Below, one piece after another: positions 1 to 11,893 of a stretch of DNA of 38,790 bases. The notes under the pieces were generated by a model that searched no databases, was not told the origin of the DNA, and worked only from the letters and a program-made list of their open reading frames with translations. Source of the stretch: Paramecium sonneborni (lineage: Eukaryota > Ciliophora > Oligohymenophorea > Peniculida > Parameciidae). The position numbers and the translations under genes were made by a program. Where the stretch lies: contig CAJJDN010000141.1 of the NCBI GenBank assembly GCA_905182985.1, forward strand, positions 279,882 through 318,671, written 5' to 3'. Every line of letters begins with the position of its first letter. Position 1 is the first letter of the stretch.

Positions 1-762
1 TAATTTTGAAATCTTTTCAAACTTTTAGGGCTATCTGTTTTACAATAATTATGAATTTTGCGAATTTGACTTTTGATTAAAATTTACTTTATAGAATCAA
101 TTTAGCTCATTTAAGAGAAAATAAAATATTTTAATAATCGTGATTTTTTGATGTTCATTATCACTTACTTGTGTAATGTCTAAATGTTGTTTGTTTATAA
201 CTTTATGTTATTTTTCTTCAAATCATCAATGAATCAATTCTATATAAGGAAGTTTGTTGTTTATCATTTTGTTATTTTTAAATATGATTATTAAAATATA
301 AAAAATTTGATAAAAGTAATCCTTGTTCTAAAATTAATAAACATTTTTTTGAAGGGCATTATTCATTAAAATGATTTTTTTCCTATAATTAGGTTAGCGT
401 TTTCTTATATAATTAAATTATTCTTTAATAATAAACAATTTAAAGAAACATAGAAGAAAAACAAGAAAAGTAATATTATTTTTAACGAAAAAAACATATA
501 TGAATTAATAATTCTCATTCAAAATTAGATATGCATTTTTTATAAAGTAAAAATTATAGAATTATTTAATTCATATAAATAATCTCATTCATGAATAAAT
601 ATTAAGAATGAATAAAGAATAATACTTTTCATTATTCTTATATCTTAATTTTTTTTTGAGAAAACCAATAAAAATTTTTTTAATTCATAATAATTCTTGC
701 TCTTATTTAAATATAATCATTCAAAAATAAACTACAAATAATTATATTATAAAATTAGTAAA
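1..762. other. AT-rich stretch without a gene
   Basis: No reading frame of useful length and coding character is visible on either strand. The sequence is dominated by A and T runs. The last part (roughly 650-762) should contain the promoter and 5' UTR of the plus-strand gene starting at 763, but I see no distinct motif. Confidence 0.6.
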
Positions 763-1679
763 ATGAGTGATTAATAATAGAAGAGTGAAAGCCAGGATAA
801 TTCTAGTTTACAATCATCTTAAGATGAACAATAATAAAAAACTATAAAGCCTGTTGAATTAATCACTCTCCCAAAGGTTTATCCACAGTCTGTAAATAAT
901 GAATAACCATCAACAAGAGAAGAAAAGAAAATTAAATAATATTTATAACGTATACAAGAATAAGAGCGTTAAGAGGAAGTATGTGTCTTTTAAATTTAGA
1001 TTGATAAAGGTTGCCACTTAAAAAAAGAAGCGCTTTAAAGTAAGTGAAATTTAATATAATCAGGTAAACCCGCCATTAAAGTAGCAGGATAATTTAGATT
1101 TGGCAATAAATGCAGAAAATGGAGATGATGAAGGAAGGTAAGAGATATCTTTTGTCATAGTATTAGTTTATTAATACCTCCAACGATTTAACTAAATCCT
1201 TAAGTATTGTAAACAGAATAATAATCTGAAATCCAAACACAACAATTAAAGATGAGATTAAATCCTAAACTAAAAATAAAAGTAATTTTGTTTTGTAACA
1301 ATAGGAAAAACACCATGTTTACATTTATTTAGCAAATTGTTAAGATGAAAGCTTAGAGGGTTTTTAGTAATAAACATCAAGAGCAACCTAATTTTATTCA
1401 CCTTAAAAACAACTCAAAGACTAATCTAGTTTAAATTAAATAAACTAAGACATATTCTAAGAAACAACTATCATAATTAAAAATATAAAAAATCAATACT
1501 AATAATATATAGATTAAATTTCTCATGGATACTTAAGTGATTAAAAAGATTTCTTTAGCAAATATTTAGATAAGAAGTACATAGAATCTGTTCTAAGAGA
1601 TAACAAAATGTAGATATAAAAGAAATAAATAAATGATAAACAACCATAAACTGGAAAATAGATCCCAAAAAAATATTGA
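763..1679 (+). CDS. Unrecognised Q-rich protein, about 271-279 aa, multi-exon
   Basis: I do not recognise this protein. In code 6 the ATG at 763 opens a glutamine-rich N-terminus (MSDQQQKSESQDNSS), then a charged stretch and a run of basic residues (KKKRFKV), and it ends at a TGA at 1677-1679. Keeping the frame requires introns at 979-1009 (31 nt, AAG acceptor), 1138-1160 (23 nt, TAG) and 1282-1304 (23 nt, TAG). A 24-nt candidate (gtaagt...cag, near 1040-1065) is in phase and may or may not be spliced. The spliced length is a multiple of three. There is no signal peptide or membrane segment, so the protein is probably cytosolic or nuclear. Its stop lies 16 bp from the stop of the convergent gene at 1696. 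The exon structure is well supported; the function is unknown. Confidence 0.6.
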
Positions 1680-1695
1680 TACTCATAAAATACAA

Positions 1696-4047
1696 TCAAG
1701 AATTTAAAAAATCTAGTTTCTCATTTTTATTTGTCCATTATAATTTCCTTCTTTCTCCTAATAAACAACTAACTATTTTATTTAATTTTTAGTTTGAACT
1801 CAAACATTTTTCATCTATTTTAGAAAATATGAATAAAAGTTCCTTAATTTCAGATATTTGATAAATTTTCCTAATTAATTCAAATGATTTGACAGATCTA
1901 ATTAATATCTCTTTTAAAATATGAAGAGTCTCTTCAGTAGATAATAATTCAGGTTCCAATTAATCTATAATGTTAAATTGTTTTTTCTTTTCTGTATCAT
2001 AATCACTTTATTTAATAAAAGATTTCATTTGAGTAGATTCTCCTGTAGCTGCAGAGCATCTTACAGTTGTAGTTAATTCTTCACTTGTTCTTTTAGTAAT
2101 ATTTATATCATTTTTTATTTGTTTATTTTCTTAAATGAGTTTTTAGTTTTATTGATTTAATGAGAAATTATCATTTTATAATTTTTGTATTTTCTATATG
2201 ATAATGAATATATTTATACATTTTATAAGATTTCATATTATTTTAATTTTTCAGCAAAAACTCCTTTTAGATCTATAAATTCTTGTTAATAGCTTTTGTA
2301 TTCATTTATCAATTAATTTAAATATTGATAATTAAGATTGGGTTATAAATGTTAACTAATTACTCTACTTTATTCTAGACTTCTACTTTTTGGAGACTAT
2401 TTATATTCTTTCTAATTTGGTTCTTATAGGACTAATTTTTATTCCAATTAATTTATTTTAGCATTTAATTCATTATTTTTATCTAAAATTGTTCTATTCT
2501 ACTCTAATAATTATTTGATTTCAATATTTTTAAATTAAATTTTCTTCTTTAATTTTTCTTAATCATCTTTCAATTCTTATATAGATTTTTCATTTTCTTT
2601 TTATGTTTATTATAATATTTTGATTTAAGAGAATAATTCAATTTTTTTTTTATCATTTTCTTTAATTTTTTATAATTATAATTTATAATTGCTCTATTCA
2701 ATTAATTAAATAAAATACTTTTTGTTTTATGAAAGTGTCCTCCTTCAATTGTTGAATTTATTTTTCATAATCTTATATCTTTTGAAGTAATTCTTTAACT
2801 TAATTTTAAAATTATTATCGAATTTAATTGATATCATTATTGATTTCACATTTTTCTGATTAAACAGAGGTATAACCTTTAAATTTATCTGCATCTATGG
2901 ATTTAATGAAATCTTTACTTTTAGAAGATTAAATTTATTATTTATATTGTTAATTTTCTTAGGCCAGATTATAATTAATTATCTTAATTTATTCGAATTC
3001 TTATATTAAATTCTTTTCTTATTCTTGGTATTCATTAAAAATTAATTAGATTTTTTTTTGCAATGCATTATTTTCTTCTAAGATTTAAGTTTTTTATACT
3101 TAAGATTATTAAATTTAATCGTTTAATTCTTTAATTTATTCATCTTATTATTCTAATGCTATATCAATTTATTGTCTTTATTTTGTTAATAATAGTGTTA
3201 CAATTTCACGTATTTAAGCTGATAAATTATTTTCAGACTCTAGAATTGTTAATTAGTTGTCTAATGAACATTCTTATAAAATGTTTTTCAATTCTTGTTT
3301 TGCAGCAAAACACTATTAACAATGTGGATTGATTTCATAATCAGTTGATTTTTTAATATCAGATAGAATATTTTAGTCTTATTATTCATTTTTAAGATGA
3401 GTTGTTAGATTAGAGATTTGTAATTCTTAATTTTCAATAGTTCTTTCTTTAGAATGGAGAACTTTATATATTTTTTGTATTTCTGATTGTAAGGTTGATT
3501 CTGAAGATTGCAATGATGTGATTTGATTTTTTAATTGTGTAATAATAGAATCTTTTAATAGAATGGAATGATATAGGGATTAAATATTTTTGGAATCTAA
3601 TTATTCATTTTTAGTAGTATTAACTTCTAAGTGAGAGAAATCATTTGTATTTTATTGCATGTCAATAAATTTATTTGATTGATTGTCTTCATTTGGTTTA
3701 ATTAATTGTTTAAAGTTTAATGAGTTTTCATTAGAGAATTCTATGCTAATTCCAGCAACTTGTGGAAATATATTTTTGGCATTTCCAGGTGCTACATTAT
3801 ATTTAGACCAGTCGATTAATTTATTGATTTTTTTTGGTGTCATTGACTCCATAATAGAATCAGAAGCTTGCATTTATGGTTGAATTTGTTGTGGATTGGT
3901 ATTAATAGGAAATTTGAATAATTGTTTATTGGGAGTTCCATCTGAGATATCACTGTAAGAAGTGATGGTAATATCAGGATTTTATGAGGATTAAGGTTTA
4001 TTAGATTTTTGGAATAACAATTGATCTAAATCAGAGATGGCATTCAT
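1696..4047 (-). CDS. Long coiled-coil protein, 766 aa
   Basis: This minus-strand gene starts at 4047 (MNAISDLDQLL) and ends with TGA at 1696-1698. Introns at 2694-2718 (25 nt) and 2194-2219 (26 nt), both GTA...TAG, give an exact 767-codon frame. The first 150 or so residues are low-complexity and Ser/Asn/Pro-rich, with a more ordered patch around WSKYNVAPGNAKNIF. From about residue 150 to 640 the protein is almost pure K/E/Q/L/I/N heptad-like sequence, consistent with a long parallel coiled coil. A short HCQQC motif interrupts it. The last 100 or so residues look globular (SFELIRKIYQISEIKELLF). There is no signal peptide. Proteins of this build are common in ciliate cytoskeleton and basal bodies, but no named family can be assigned. 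It lies 48 bp downstream of the kinase gene on the same strand. Confidence 0.75.
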
Positions 4048-4095
4048 AAAGAGAGAGGGAAAATTCAAATAATAATTAATGTTTATATGAGTGAT

Positions 4096-6336
4096 TCATT
4101 TTTTTTTTGATTTTAAAGAAGACACTCTTTTATGTAGGATTTATTCTGTAGAGACGTTTGACAATAAGTGATGATAATCTAAATCTTTTTATCCATTAGG
4201 TAATGTATTTTATCTATCAGCAAAGAAGTTATTTTAAGAAATGATTCTTTTCAATCCTTAGACTTTAGATTAAGCAGGACTTGGAATTGAACTAACTTAT
4301 TATACATTAGTAATAGAAGATTATCTAGAATACATTAGAATAATAATTATACTAAGATTTAATTCGTTTTTGTAGAGATTAAAATTACTCTGGAGTGAGT
4401 TTCTATGATTTGTTGTTATTAATTTAGGGAGATGCTGGTTTAGATGGATGTTCTTTTGGTTCAGTGCTTTTTCTTTAAGGTTTGAATTTAGTATTTAATG
4501 CTAATTATTATTAAGTAACCATCATGAAATGTTATTTCAATATTTTTGCTTATTCTTATTTCATTTATTTTTGTTCATAGGAATCAAAGTAGAATGCTTT
4601 AAAGATTCTAATTTCTTATTGTAATCCTGATTTGCCTAATAACTTTTCTCTAGTTTCTAATTCTCCTTTCATAAGATCATTAGAATCATAATTGAATTTT
4701 AATTAATTAGGTTTGAATGGAGGTGCAATCTATTTCTACAAAATAGCAACTAAATCAACATCTTTAAACCAAGAATGAGTGAGTAATTCATTCAATCCTT
4801 TATGAGCTCCCAGTCTTTCTGATGGTTATTTACATAATAATCCTTATAATAAATTCTTAATATATCTTATATATTATATTTACTTTAATGTCAGATGATA
4901 AATTTAGTTTATCTGGGAATGTTAATTCTTCATTCAATATTGATTCATAGATTTCATCTGTATCTCTAGAATAATATGGAGGTAAACCAGTAACTAATTC
5001 ATATAATAATGCTCCTAAACAATAATGATCGACTTAAACATTGTGTCCTACTTTTAATAACATCTCTGGAGCCATATATTCTGGTGATCCACAAAAACTA
5101 TATGCATAATCATCTTCTGTCATATTTGGTTTAGATAATCCAAAATCTGCTATTCTTATATGACCATCTAAATCTATTAAAATATTCTCAGGTTTAATAT
5201 CTCTATAGACAACTGATAATGAATGCAAATAAAACATAGCCAAACAAATTTCAGTAAAATAAAATCTTGCTTAATCTTCTGTCATTCTTTTGACTTGTCT
5301 TAATTACCAGAATAATTCTCCTCCACTACAGAATTCCAATACAAATACTATAAAATTCTTAGATTCAAATGCATATTCCAATTTTATAATAAATGGATGA
5401 TCTAACACAGTCATGATATCTCTTTCATTCTATACAATACCTATTTATATTAATTATAAATACTACCTTATTTTTTATGCTACAATATAAACTCTTTGTC
5501 TATTAATTTCATTGCATAAAACCTTCCATTTGATTTCTTTTTTACCATATACACTCTTGAAAAACCCCCAACTCCAATACATTTTACAAAAATGAAATCT
5601 TTCAATGATATCTTGCTCTATTATGGAGTACCATAAAATGGTTATAAGTTCAATGTTTATCCACTAAAGATCTCTAAACTTTTGTTTGTCTATTACAAAT
5701 AATAATCAACTGGTAGATTCTTTTCAACTGTATGGAATGATACTATTTCCAAATCAGAAGATTCATTCCCTGTACCACATGTTACTTTCCTTTCATCTGG
5801 CTAAGAACCTGTTGATGAATATTAATGTATTGAATGTTTCTTTACTTCCTATTTTAAGTATTACTCTAACCATCCTGTTGTTTTTGAACTTTCAATATTA
5901 AACTTTATTTGTTGATTCTCATTATTCACTATTACTGTTATTCCTGTACTTACAAAACTCATTTTACTTATTGGTTATGATTTTTATGGTTAACTTTAAC
6001 CAGAATTCATTCGTTTACTATCCTTTTATTGTTAACTCATCATATCTGACATATTTGCCTTCTTATTTCCAGATGATAATTATTTCTGACTAGTCATTAA
6101 TTTTAAAAGCTCCTGTTAATATTATTTTATATTATTATTATTCCCTTTCTTTTATCCCATGCTTTAATTACCTTTCTAATTTGGACTCAATGATTAACCT
6201 ATTAATCCATTAGGGTTGAATGATTAACTCAATTTTTAACCACCTTTTGTTGTTGATCTAATTTATTATTCTAAACATACGTCTTCAATATGCTCTGTGA
6301 TACTATCTCATGCAATTATTATTATTTTTAGAGCAT
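4096..6336 (-). CDS. AGC-family serine/threonine protein kinase, 711 aa
   Basis: A cytosolic protein kinase. The ATG at 6336 and four introns (6258-6280, 5441-5466, 4856-4883 with AAG acceptor, 4325-4352) give an exact 712-codon frame. Residues 1-240 are Q/S/N-rich. The catalytic domain (about 240-530) shows the glycine loop GVGGFSRV, the catalytic Lys (AMKLID), the catalytic loop YRDIKPEN (Tyr in place of the usual His), DFG, the activation segment [12 protein letters not shown], and the AGC signature [10 protein letters not shown] followed by HSWF. The C-tail has a hydrophobic-motif-like FKAFYF near 553, with Tyr where Ser/Thr is usual. After that, about 150 basic, Gln-rich residues run to the TGA at 4096. 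The tail (4096-4525) looks like a separate ORF but is in frame with the kinase. The nearest relatives should be S6K/AKT/SGK-type kinases. It lies 77 bp downstream of the TTC12-like gene. Confidence 0.9.
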
Positions 6337-6413
6337 TCTCTTATTTAAATATTATATATTATATATTATATTATTATTATATTCTTATTATATATTATTA
6401 TTAATAATACTAT

Positions 6414-9024
6414 TCACAATTTACCCATTACTGATTATAAAATTTCTATTCCATGCAAATCTCTTAAATTTTGTAAATTGCTTTAATCTTTTGTTAATTT
6501 AGCCAATAGAATTGCTGAATTCTTTCTAAAATTACCAGTCTTATCTTTTACAAAACTCAACAATCTTGGTATCATCTCATTAAAAAATGAACATGCATTC
6601 ACCTCTCCATTTATTGGTGATAATAAATCAATTATTTAACCAATTACATTACAACTATTACAATATATTATTTCATTATCACTATGCAATTATTATTTTA
6701 ATTATTCCAGTAATTCATATAACTTTGTTTACTTTTATCGTAATTGATCAATCACTATTCCAGATTTACTTGATAACCATTGTAGTAAACATCTTATTGA
6801 TTAATTACTATATTATTTAATAAATTTTGTGATTATATAAATATTCTCTTCGTAATTAACTTTAGCTAATACTGTTAAGACTCTCTCGATCACTAAACCA
6901 TATGATTAAGACTCTAAATATTCTATTAAAGTAGGAATCAATTAGTTTATTTTACTAACATACTCTATTTGAATTTAATTTATTTAAAATGTCAAATTCA
7001 CCAATATGGCTATACCATTTTCTTTTAATTAATTATATTCATTATCCTTAAATTAAATACTTTTCAAAAATTTTAAATATGACTTAAAAAAATTCGGATT
7101 TAATTCCTTAGATAAGAAGTACAATCTATATTTATCTTCAGTCAACAAATTTGACAATAAATTACATAGTTGATTCATCATTCTAATATTAACTTATTTA
7201 ATTTCGACTTTATCAAATAACTCTATAGATTTCATAATAATTTCATTAATATTCATCATAAACACTTATTTTAAAGGTGTATTCTATCCATAACATAAGT
7301 TACTACAAAAACTTAGAAATGTAGCAACTAAATCTTTTTCAGTTTTATACAATGTAATAATTTTATTAAACAATTCAGGATATAACCTTGTTTTAATTAT
7401 TTCATGTTATTGAATAATAGATCTGGGTTTATCTTCATCCATTACATTTAAAACATCTAGATAATCTGCTATTGTATCATAAATTGCAGATTAAGATTTG
7501 TTCTCCACTTGTTATAACAATTACTTTATTTTTTCATAAATAACTTCAATTCCATTGTACTATTAAAGAAATTATTCCTAATACAACAAACTCTTATCTT
7601 GATAAACTTATAAAATCAAAGCAGGTAAACTTGCCAAAATCTAATTGTAAATAAAATAATTACATTTTATTAATCATGCAGTTTCTCATCATTTTTAGAT
7701 ATTATTTTTAAAAGTTATTTTAGACCATTTTTTTCATAAAAATAGGCAGTGGCTTCATTTGAATCAACTTTTAATACCTTAAATAATTATAAAAGTTCTA
7801 TTTCCTCTTCTCCAACAAATTTATCAATTAATTATTTAAAAGTGAGATTTTCATCAATAAATGTTTTTTTATCTTTTGAATGATCAGAATTATTATTATT
7901 TTCTTTTTATTCTTAAATTCCTTATTTTTTATCTTCTTCATCCTTTTCATTCTATTTTAACCTTTTATAATGATCTATTTTTGCTTCGATCTCTTTCTTA
8001 AGATTTTGAACCCATTTATCATTAGGTATTAATTCTTCTGCTTAATTAATATCATTGAGTGCTTCTAACAATCTATCTCTATTATAATAAGCCAATGCTC
8101 TTCTTGCAAATGCTTTACAACAACTATCTCTACTTTATGTGTAACCATTTTCAAAACATTCAGCATACTCTATAACTTTTGTACAATCATTAATTGCTTT
8201 TTTATTTTTGTTTGATTTTATATATGTAATAGCTCTATTTAACCATAATGTCTTATTATCTTTAACTAATTCAAGAGCTTAAGAATATTTCCAAGCTGCT
8301 TAATCATAATCCCCTTTACTATAATACTCATTTCCTTTTTTCTTTAATTCTTCTGCCTTTTTCATATCTTCCTCTTTCTTTTTCTTTCTCTATTCCATAT
8401 CTAATTCTAAAGCTTTAAAATTTGGATCATCCTTAGGAACTATTGGCTCAGATTCTATCTCCTCTTCTGAACTTGTATAATATTCCCATTTTTTATGTGT
8501 AAATGTACTCTTTTTCCATAAGATTTTCTCTGTCTTCTCCATTAATTCAAACTTCTATTTCTTTTATTGTTTTCTATTCTTATCTTCTTTATATTTTTCT
8601 ACTTTATCTAATAATTAGTTATAGCGTTCTAGATTATTCTATTCATTTTACATTCTTATGTTAAAGTCTCTCTTTTGCACCAATAACACTTATCTGTTAA
8701 TCTAACATATTCTAAATAACAGTATTTGCAAAAACTAGCATAATCTTTATTTTATCCTTTTCCTTTCCTCCCTTTTCGTTCTTCTTCCTCTTTCTAAATC
8801 TATTACTATTTTCTAGCGTCTTCTTTCTTTTTCTCTTATTCTAATCTTTTTTATCTTATCTTCATTATTTCTTCATCATCATCCTTTGTATTTGTATTTG
8901 CCTTTCAATTTCATATTTTTAACTATACCTATTCATTTGATAATTTCTTTATTTTCTCATGCACTAATTCCACTTCTGCAAGCCATGCTTCCATTTCTTC
9001 AGGATCTAGCTAACTTTCAAACAT
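6414..9024 (-). CDS. TPR plus armadillo-repeat protein, TTC12-like dynein-arm assembly factor, 845 aa
   Basis: Human TTC12 is a cytoplasmic factor needed to pre-assemble axonemal dynein arms, a fitting role in a ciliate. The ATG at 9024 (MFESQLDPEEMEAW) and introns at 8902-8928 (27 nt, AAG), 8629-8651 (23 nt) and 7641-7663 (23 nt) give exactly 846 codons. Order: a short acidic N-terminus, a basic K/E coiled segment, and a CxxC-x10-CxxC motif (CKYC...CYWC) that could bind zinc. Three TPR-like units follow at about 210-345, beginning KGNEYYSKGDYDQAAWKYSQ. The remainder is helical, armadillo-like sequence. The C-terminus LRDLHGIEILQSVMGKL closely resembles the end of TTC12 as I know it (LRKLHGLEILNS...). 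Residue positions are estimates. UNC45 is an alternative TPR-ARM family but fits less well. Confidence 0.75.
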
Positions 9025-10640
9025 TGGTGGTTACATTATATTTATATTTATTATTAAAAATTCACAATATTTCTTTAAAACAAAAATACAAACATATTAA
9101 AAATCTGATTAAATATATAAACTATTCAATCAATCAACTATGAATAGTTACGAATAAAAGTATTAGAGATAAAACATTTAATTCTGCAATTATAATTATT
9201 TTTATTTTATTTACAATTTATATATTTTATTATTTCTCCTTTTACAAACCATCAAGATTTTATTATAATATTTTTAGTACTATTCTTAACTTTAGTTTTC
9301 AAATTGCAATTATTATTTATAAAATTATTCCAACAAAAATACACATTCAAGATAACACATTGCAAATTCTTAAATATATTACAATTTATAACCAAAGATA
9401 TTTTCATTTAATCTAGGTTTTTATTTTCAATATTCAATATAACATTAAATATAAATTATTCAAAATGATCATTTTTAATTTTGTTATACGTGGCAATTCT
9501 TCAATATTCTATTCATCAGTTTTAAGCGTGTATTTTCTTTTCAACTTTATTTTGAACATTTTTCAGAAAAAACTAATTTATATTAAACAAAATTTCATTC
9601 TTATCTTAGATTGAAAACAAAAATATCAAACTTGCAAGATTTTTTAATTTATCAAAAATTAATAAAGATTAATTTACTTCATTAATTTAGATAAAAAATA
9701 TTTATTTTTTCTCTTGTCTTTTATTTAGTTTTGAAAAACTATATTATTTGATTTTTGTAATGATTAATAAAATAAAATAGGATTTGAAAAATTTAATAAT
9801 TTTTCTATTTAATGAATTATTTGAATGTGATTTGTGAATAAATCCATTGTTTAATAATCCTATTTTTTTTGTTGATTAATTATTTTTGAATTTATGAATA
9901 AGAAAATAATAATTTAATGGTTAAACAGTAATTATTAAAAATTCTCTATTTAAAAATTTTTTCATATTTAAGAAAAATTATGGTTCAAAGTAATTATCAA
10001 AACTTTCTACATGCTAAACTTTATTAATTTTATTTTTTCATAGATTATATTGACAAAAATATTCCTCTACAGTGTATTGAATTATTTATTTCAATGGTCC
10101 GTAAATCATGGAAATTATTTGAATTGAGGGTGGGCTTTTTATGGCAATTAACTGAAATCTTTAAGATTACTTAACTTATATAATATATATTTTAATATTT
10201 AAAAGCCTCATTATTAGTTTTTCACCTTTTAAATCATAAATAATAGACTCAATATATATATATAAGTCTTATATATTCTTTATTATGCACATTAAGATTA
10301 AATTGTTGCTCTTATTCTGATACCTTATTTTTTTTTGATAGTGAGATAAAAAAGTGAATTTCATAAATATTTCATTAAAATTATCTAATTAACTATAATT
10401 AATAACTTTTACAACTAAATTTAAAGAATTATAAGAGATTAGATATTCTACCCTTACATTATAAACTCTGGAATTAAGCAAAATTTAAATATGCAAGGAG
10501 TTGTACACTAGCATGGCTAATTATATAAATCTCATTTATTTATTTTTTATAATCCTAATTTAATATATAATTATTGAATTAGTTTCAGTTTAATTAGATA
10601 AAAATTTTTAATTTTGGAATTTTCTCGAATATAAATAATT
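9025..10640. other. Gene-poor AT-rich DNA
   Basis: Nothing convincing is seen on either strand. TGA is the only stop, so open frames of 80-100 codons are expected by chance at this composition, and several occur (for example plus strand about 9240-9460). Their composition is just F/L/I/K/N. The first few hundred bases should carry the promoter of the minus-strand gene starting at 9024. Confidence 0.5.
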
Positions 10641-10647
10641 TCTTTTG

Positions 10648-11805
10648 AATTCTATCCTTTATAAAATTATTTAATAAAAAAGAACCTTTACAAATTTCGA
10701 ACCTAGGCTTTTATAATCTTTTGATACTCTCTGAACACCCTTTTCAGAGTGACAGAAGAAAGAGTTTTGATTTTAACGAATTGAAAATTTTTTCAAGGGC
10801 TTTATTAAATATTATATCATTGGTGATGGCAATAAACTTCTTTTTCTTAAATTGAAAGAATTTTATTAATAATTGTCATCAAAAAAGTATATTTATTCTA
10901 AAATAGATTTGCATGAATATAAAAAAAAAAATTGGATTAGTTCAGAAGAAAAGGAAGAAATTTTAAAGTTAACTAATTTTGATACAGGAATATATTTTTT
11001 TAAATATAAATAAATGCTAAATATATTCTCAAAACGAAATTTTTTTCAAATATTTGAATTATTTCAATAAGTACTCAATCTTTAACAAAAAACTTACATC
11101 AAGTTATTAAAATTTTTTACAAGAATTCGTCAAAAAAGATATATCACCATAAATCAAATTAAAACTAAATATTTAATAGATGGATCAGTACTTATTGAAA
11201 GCTGAAGTTTAATAAAATATTTTATCAATAATTGTGGTAAAAATATTTATAATTTCCTAAAAGTAATTTATTTCTGATTATATTTAATTATTACAGATTC
11301 TATGTTCTTTAAATTTGAGGATTCAGAGATATCTCAATAGAGAAAACTCAAGCTTAAATCCTTTTCTCATCATATTCTTGTTTTTTATTCAAGCTAATGG
11401 TTTTTTGTAATATAGATATTTTATAAAACAAATAATTATCTATTTTATATTATCTGTCATTTTCAAAAGAAAAAGCCCCAGTTTTTCAGTGATGATTTCA
11501 GACGAGAATTAAGAAAATTAAAGAATGATGGTTAATTTAGAATTTAAACAAACTATTTTTAGATTTCCTTTTAATATTCAAAATTTGAGCCTATGTTGCT
11601 CTATATATAATTTAGTAAAAATCTTCTAGTCATTAACTTTGAGTCTAAAAGTTTATAAACAGGAAATCTTATTTTCATATCAAGCTTAATTGTTATCGTT
11701 TTCACACCAGGCATCATTTACTAATCACATAATTTTATAAATGAATTAATAAACTTAATTAAAAAAAATATTTAAATCACATTAAAAATATGCTCAATGA
11801 TGTGA
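10648..11805 (+). pseudogene. Possible decayed or mis-spliced gene of unknown function
   Basis: This region holds consecutive long frames that switch phase. The first (to about 10830) includes SDRRKSFDFNELK. The second (about 10771-11208) includes GDGNKLLFLKLKEF and NWISSEEKEEIL. The third (11278-11805) is 176 codons and includes RRELRKLKNDG. The second and third can be joined by a 20-nt intron ending in AAG (about 11187-11206) and a 34-nt intron ending in CAG just before 11297. The first-to-second switch, near the T run at 10792, has no acceptable intron, and no good start codon was found. I do not recognise the protein. Chance frames in AT-rich, single-stop-codon DNA are a serious alternative, so this is a weak call. 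Confidence 0.3.
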
Positions 11806-11893
11806 TGCAATTACAATAAAAAAAAAAATTTATTCTTTACTTCTTTAAATCTAAGATTCTAGCCGATAATTATTTAACTTACTCATAAAAAAC

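Noticed and set aside
4096..4525. Separate small minus-strand gene starting MMVTQQQ
   Set aside because: It is in the same frame as the kinase C-tail. The TGA-looking triplet at 4561 is out of frame, so the kinase reads through to 4096.
5686..9143. Plus-strand ORFs inside 5686-5901, 6587-6820 and 8886-9143
   Set aside because: They are antisense shadows of the minus-strand kinase and TTC12-like genes, with random composition.
10880..11208. Transposase or reverse-transcriptase fragment upstream of the antigen
   Set aside because: No DDE/DDD spacing or YxDD motif could be identified in any of the frames.
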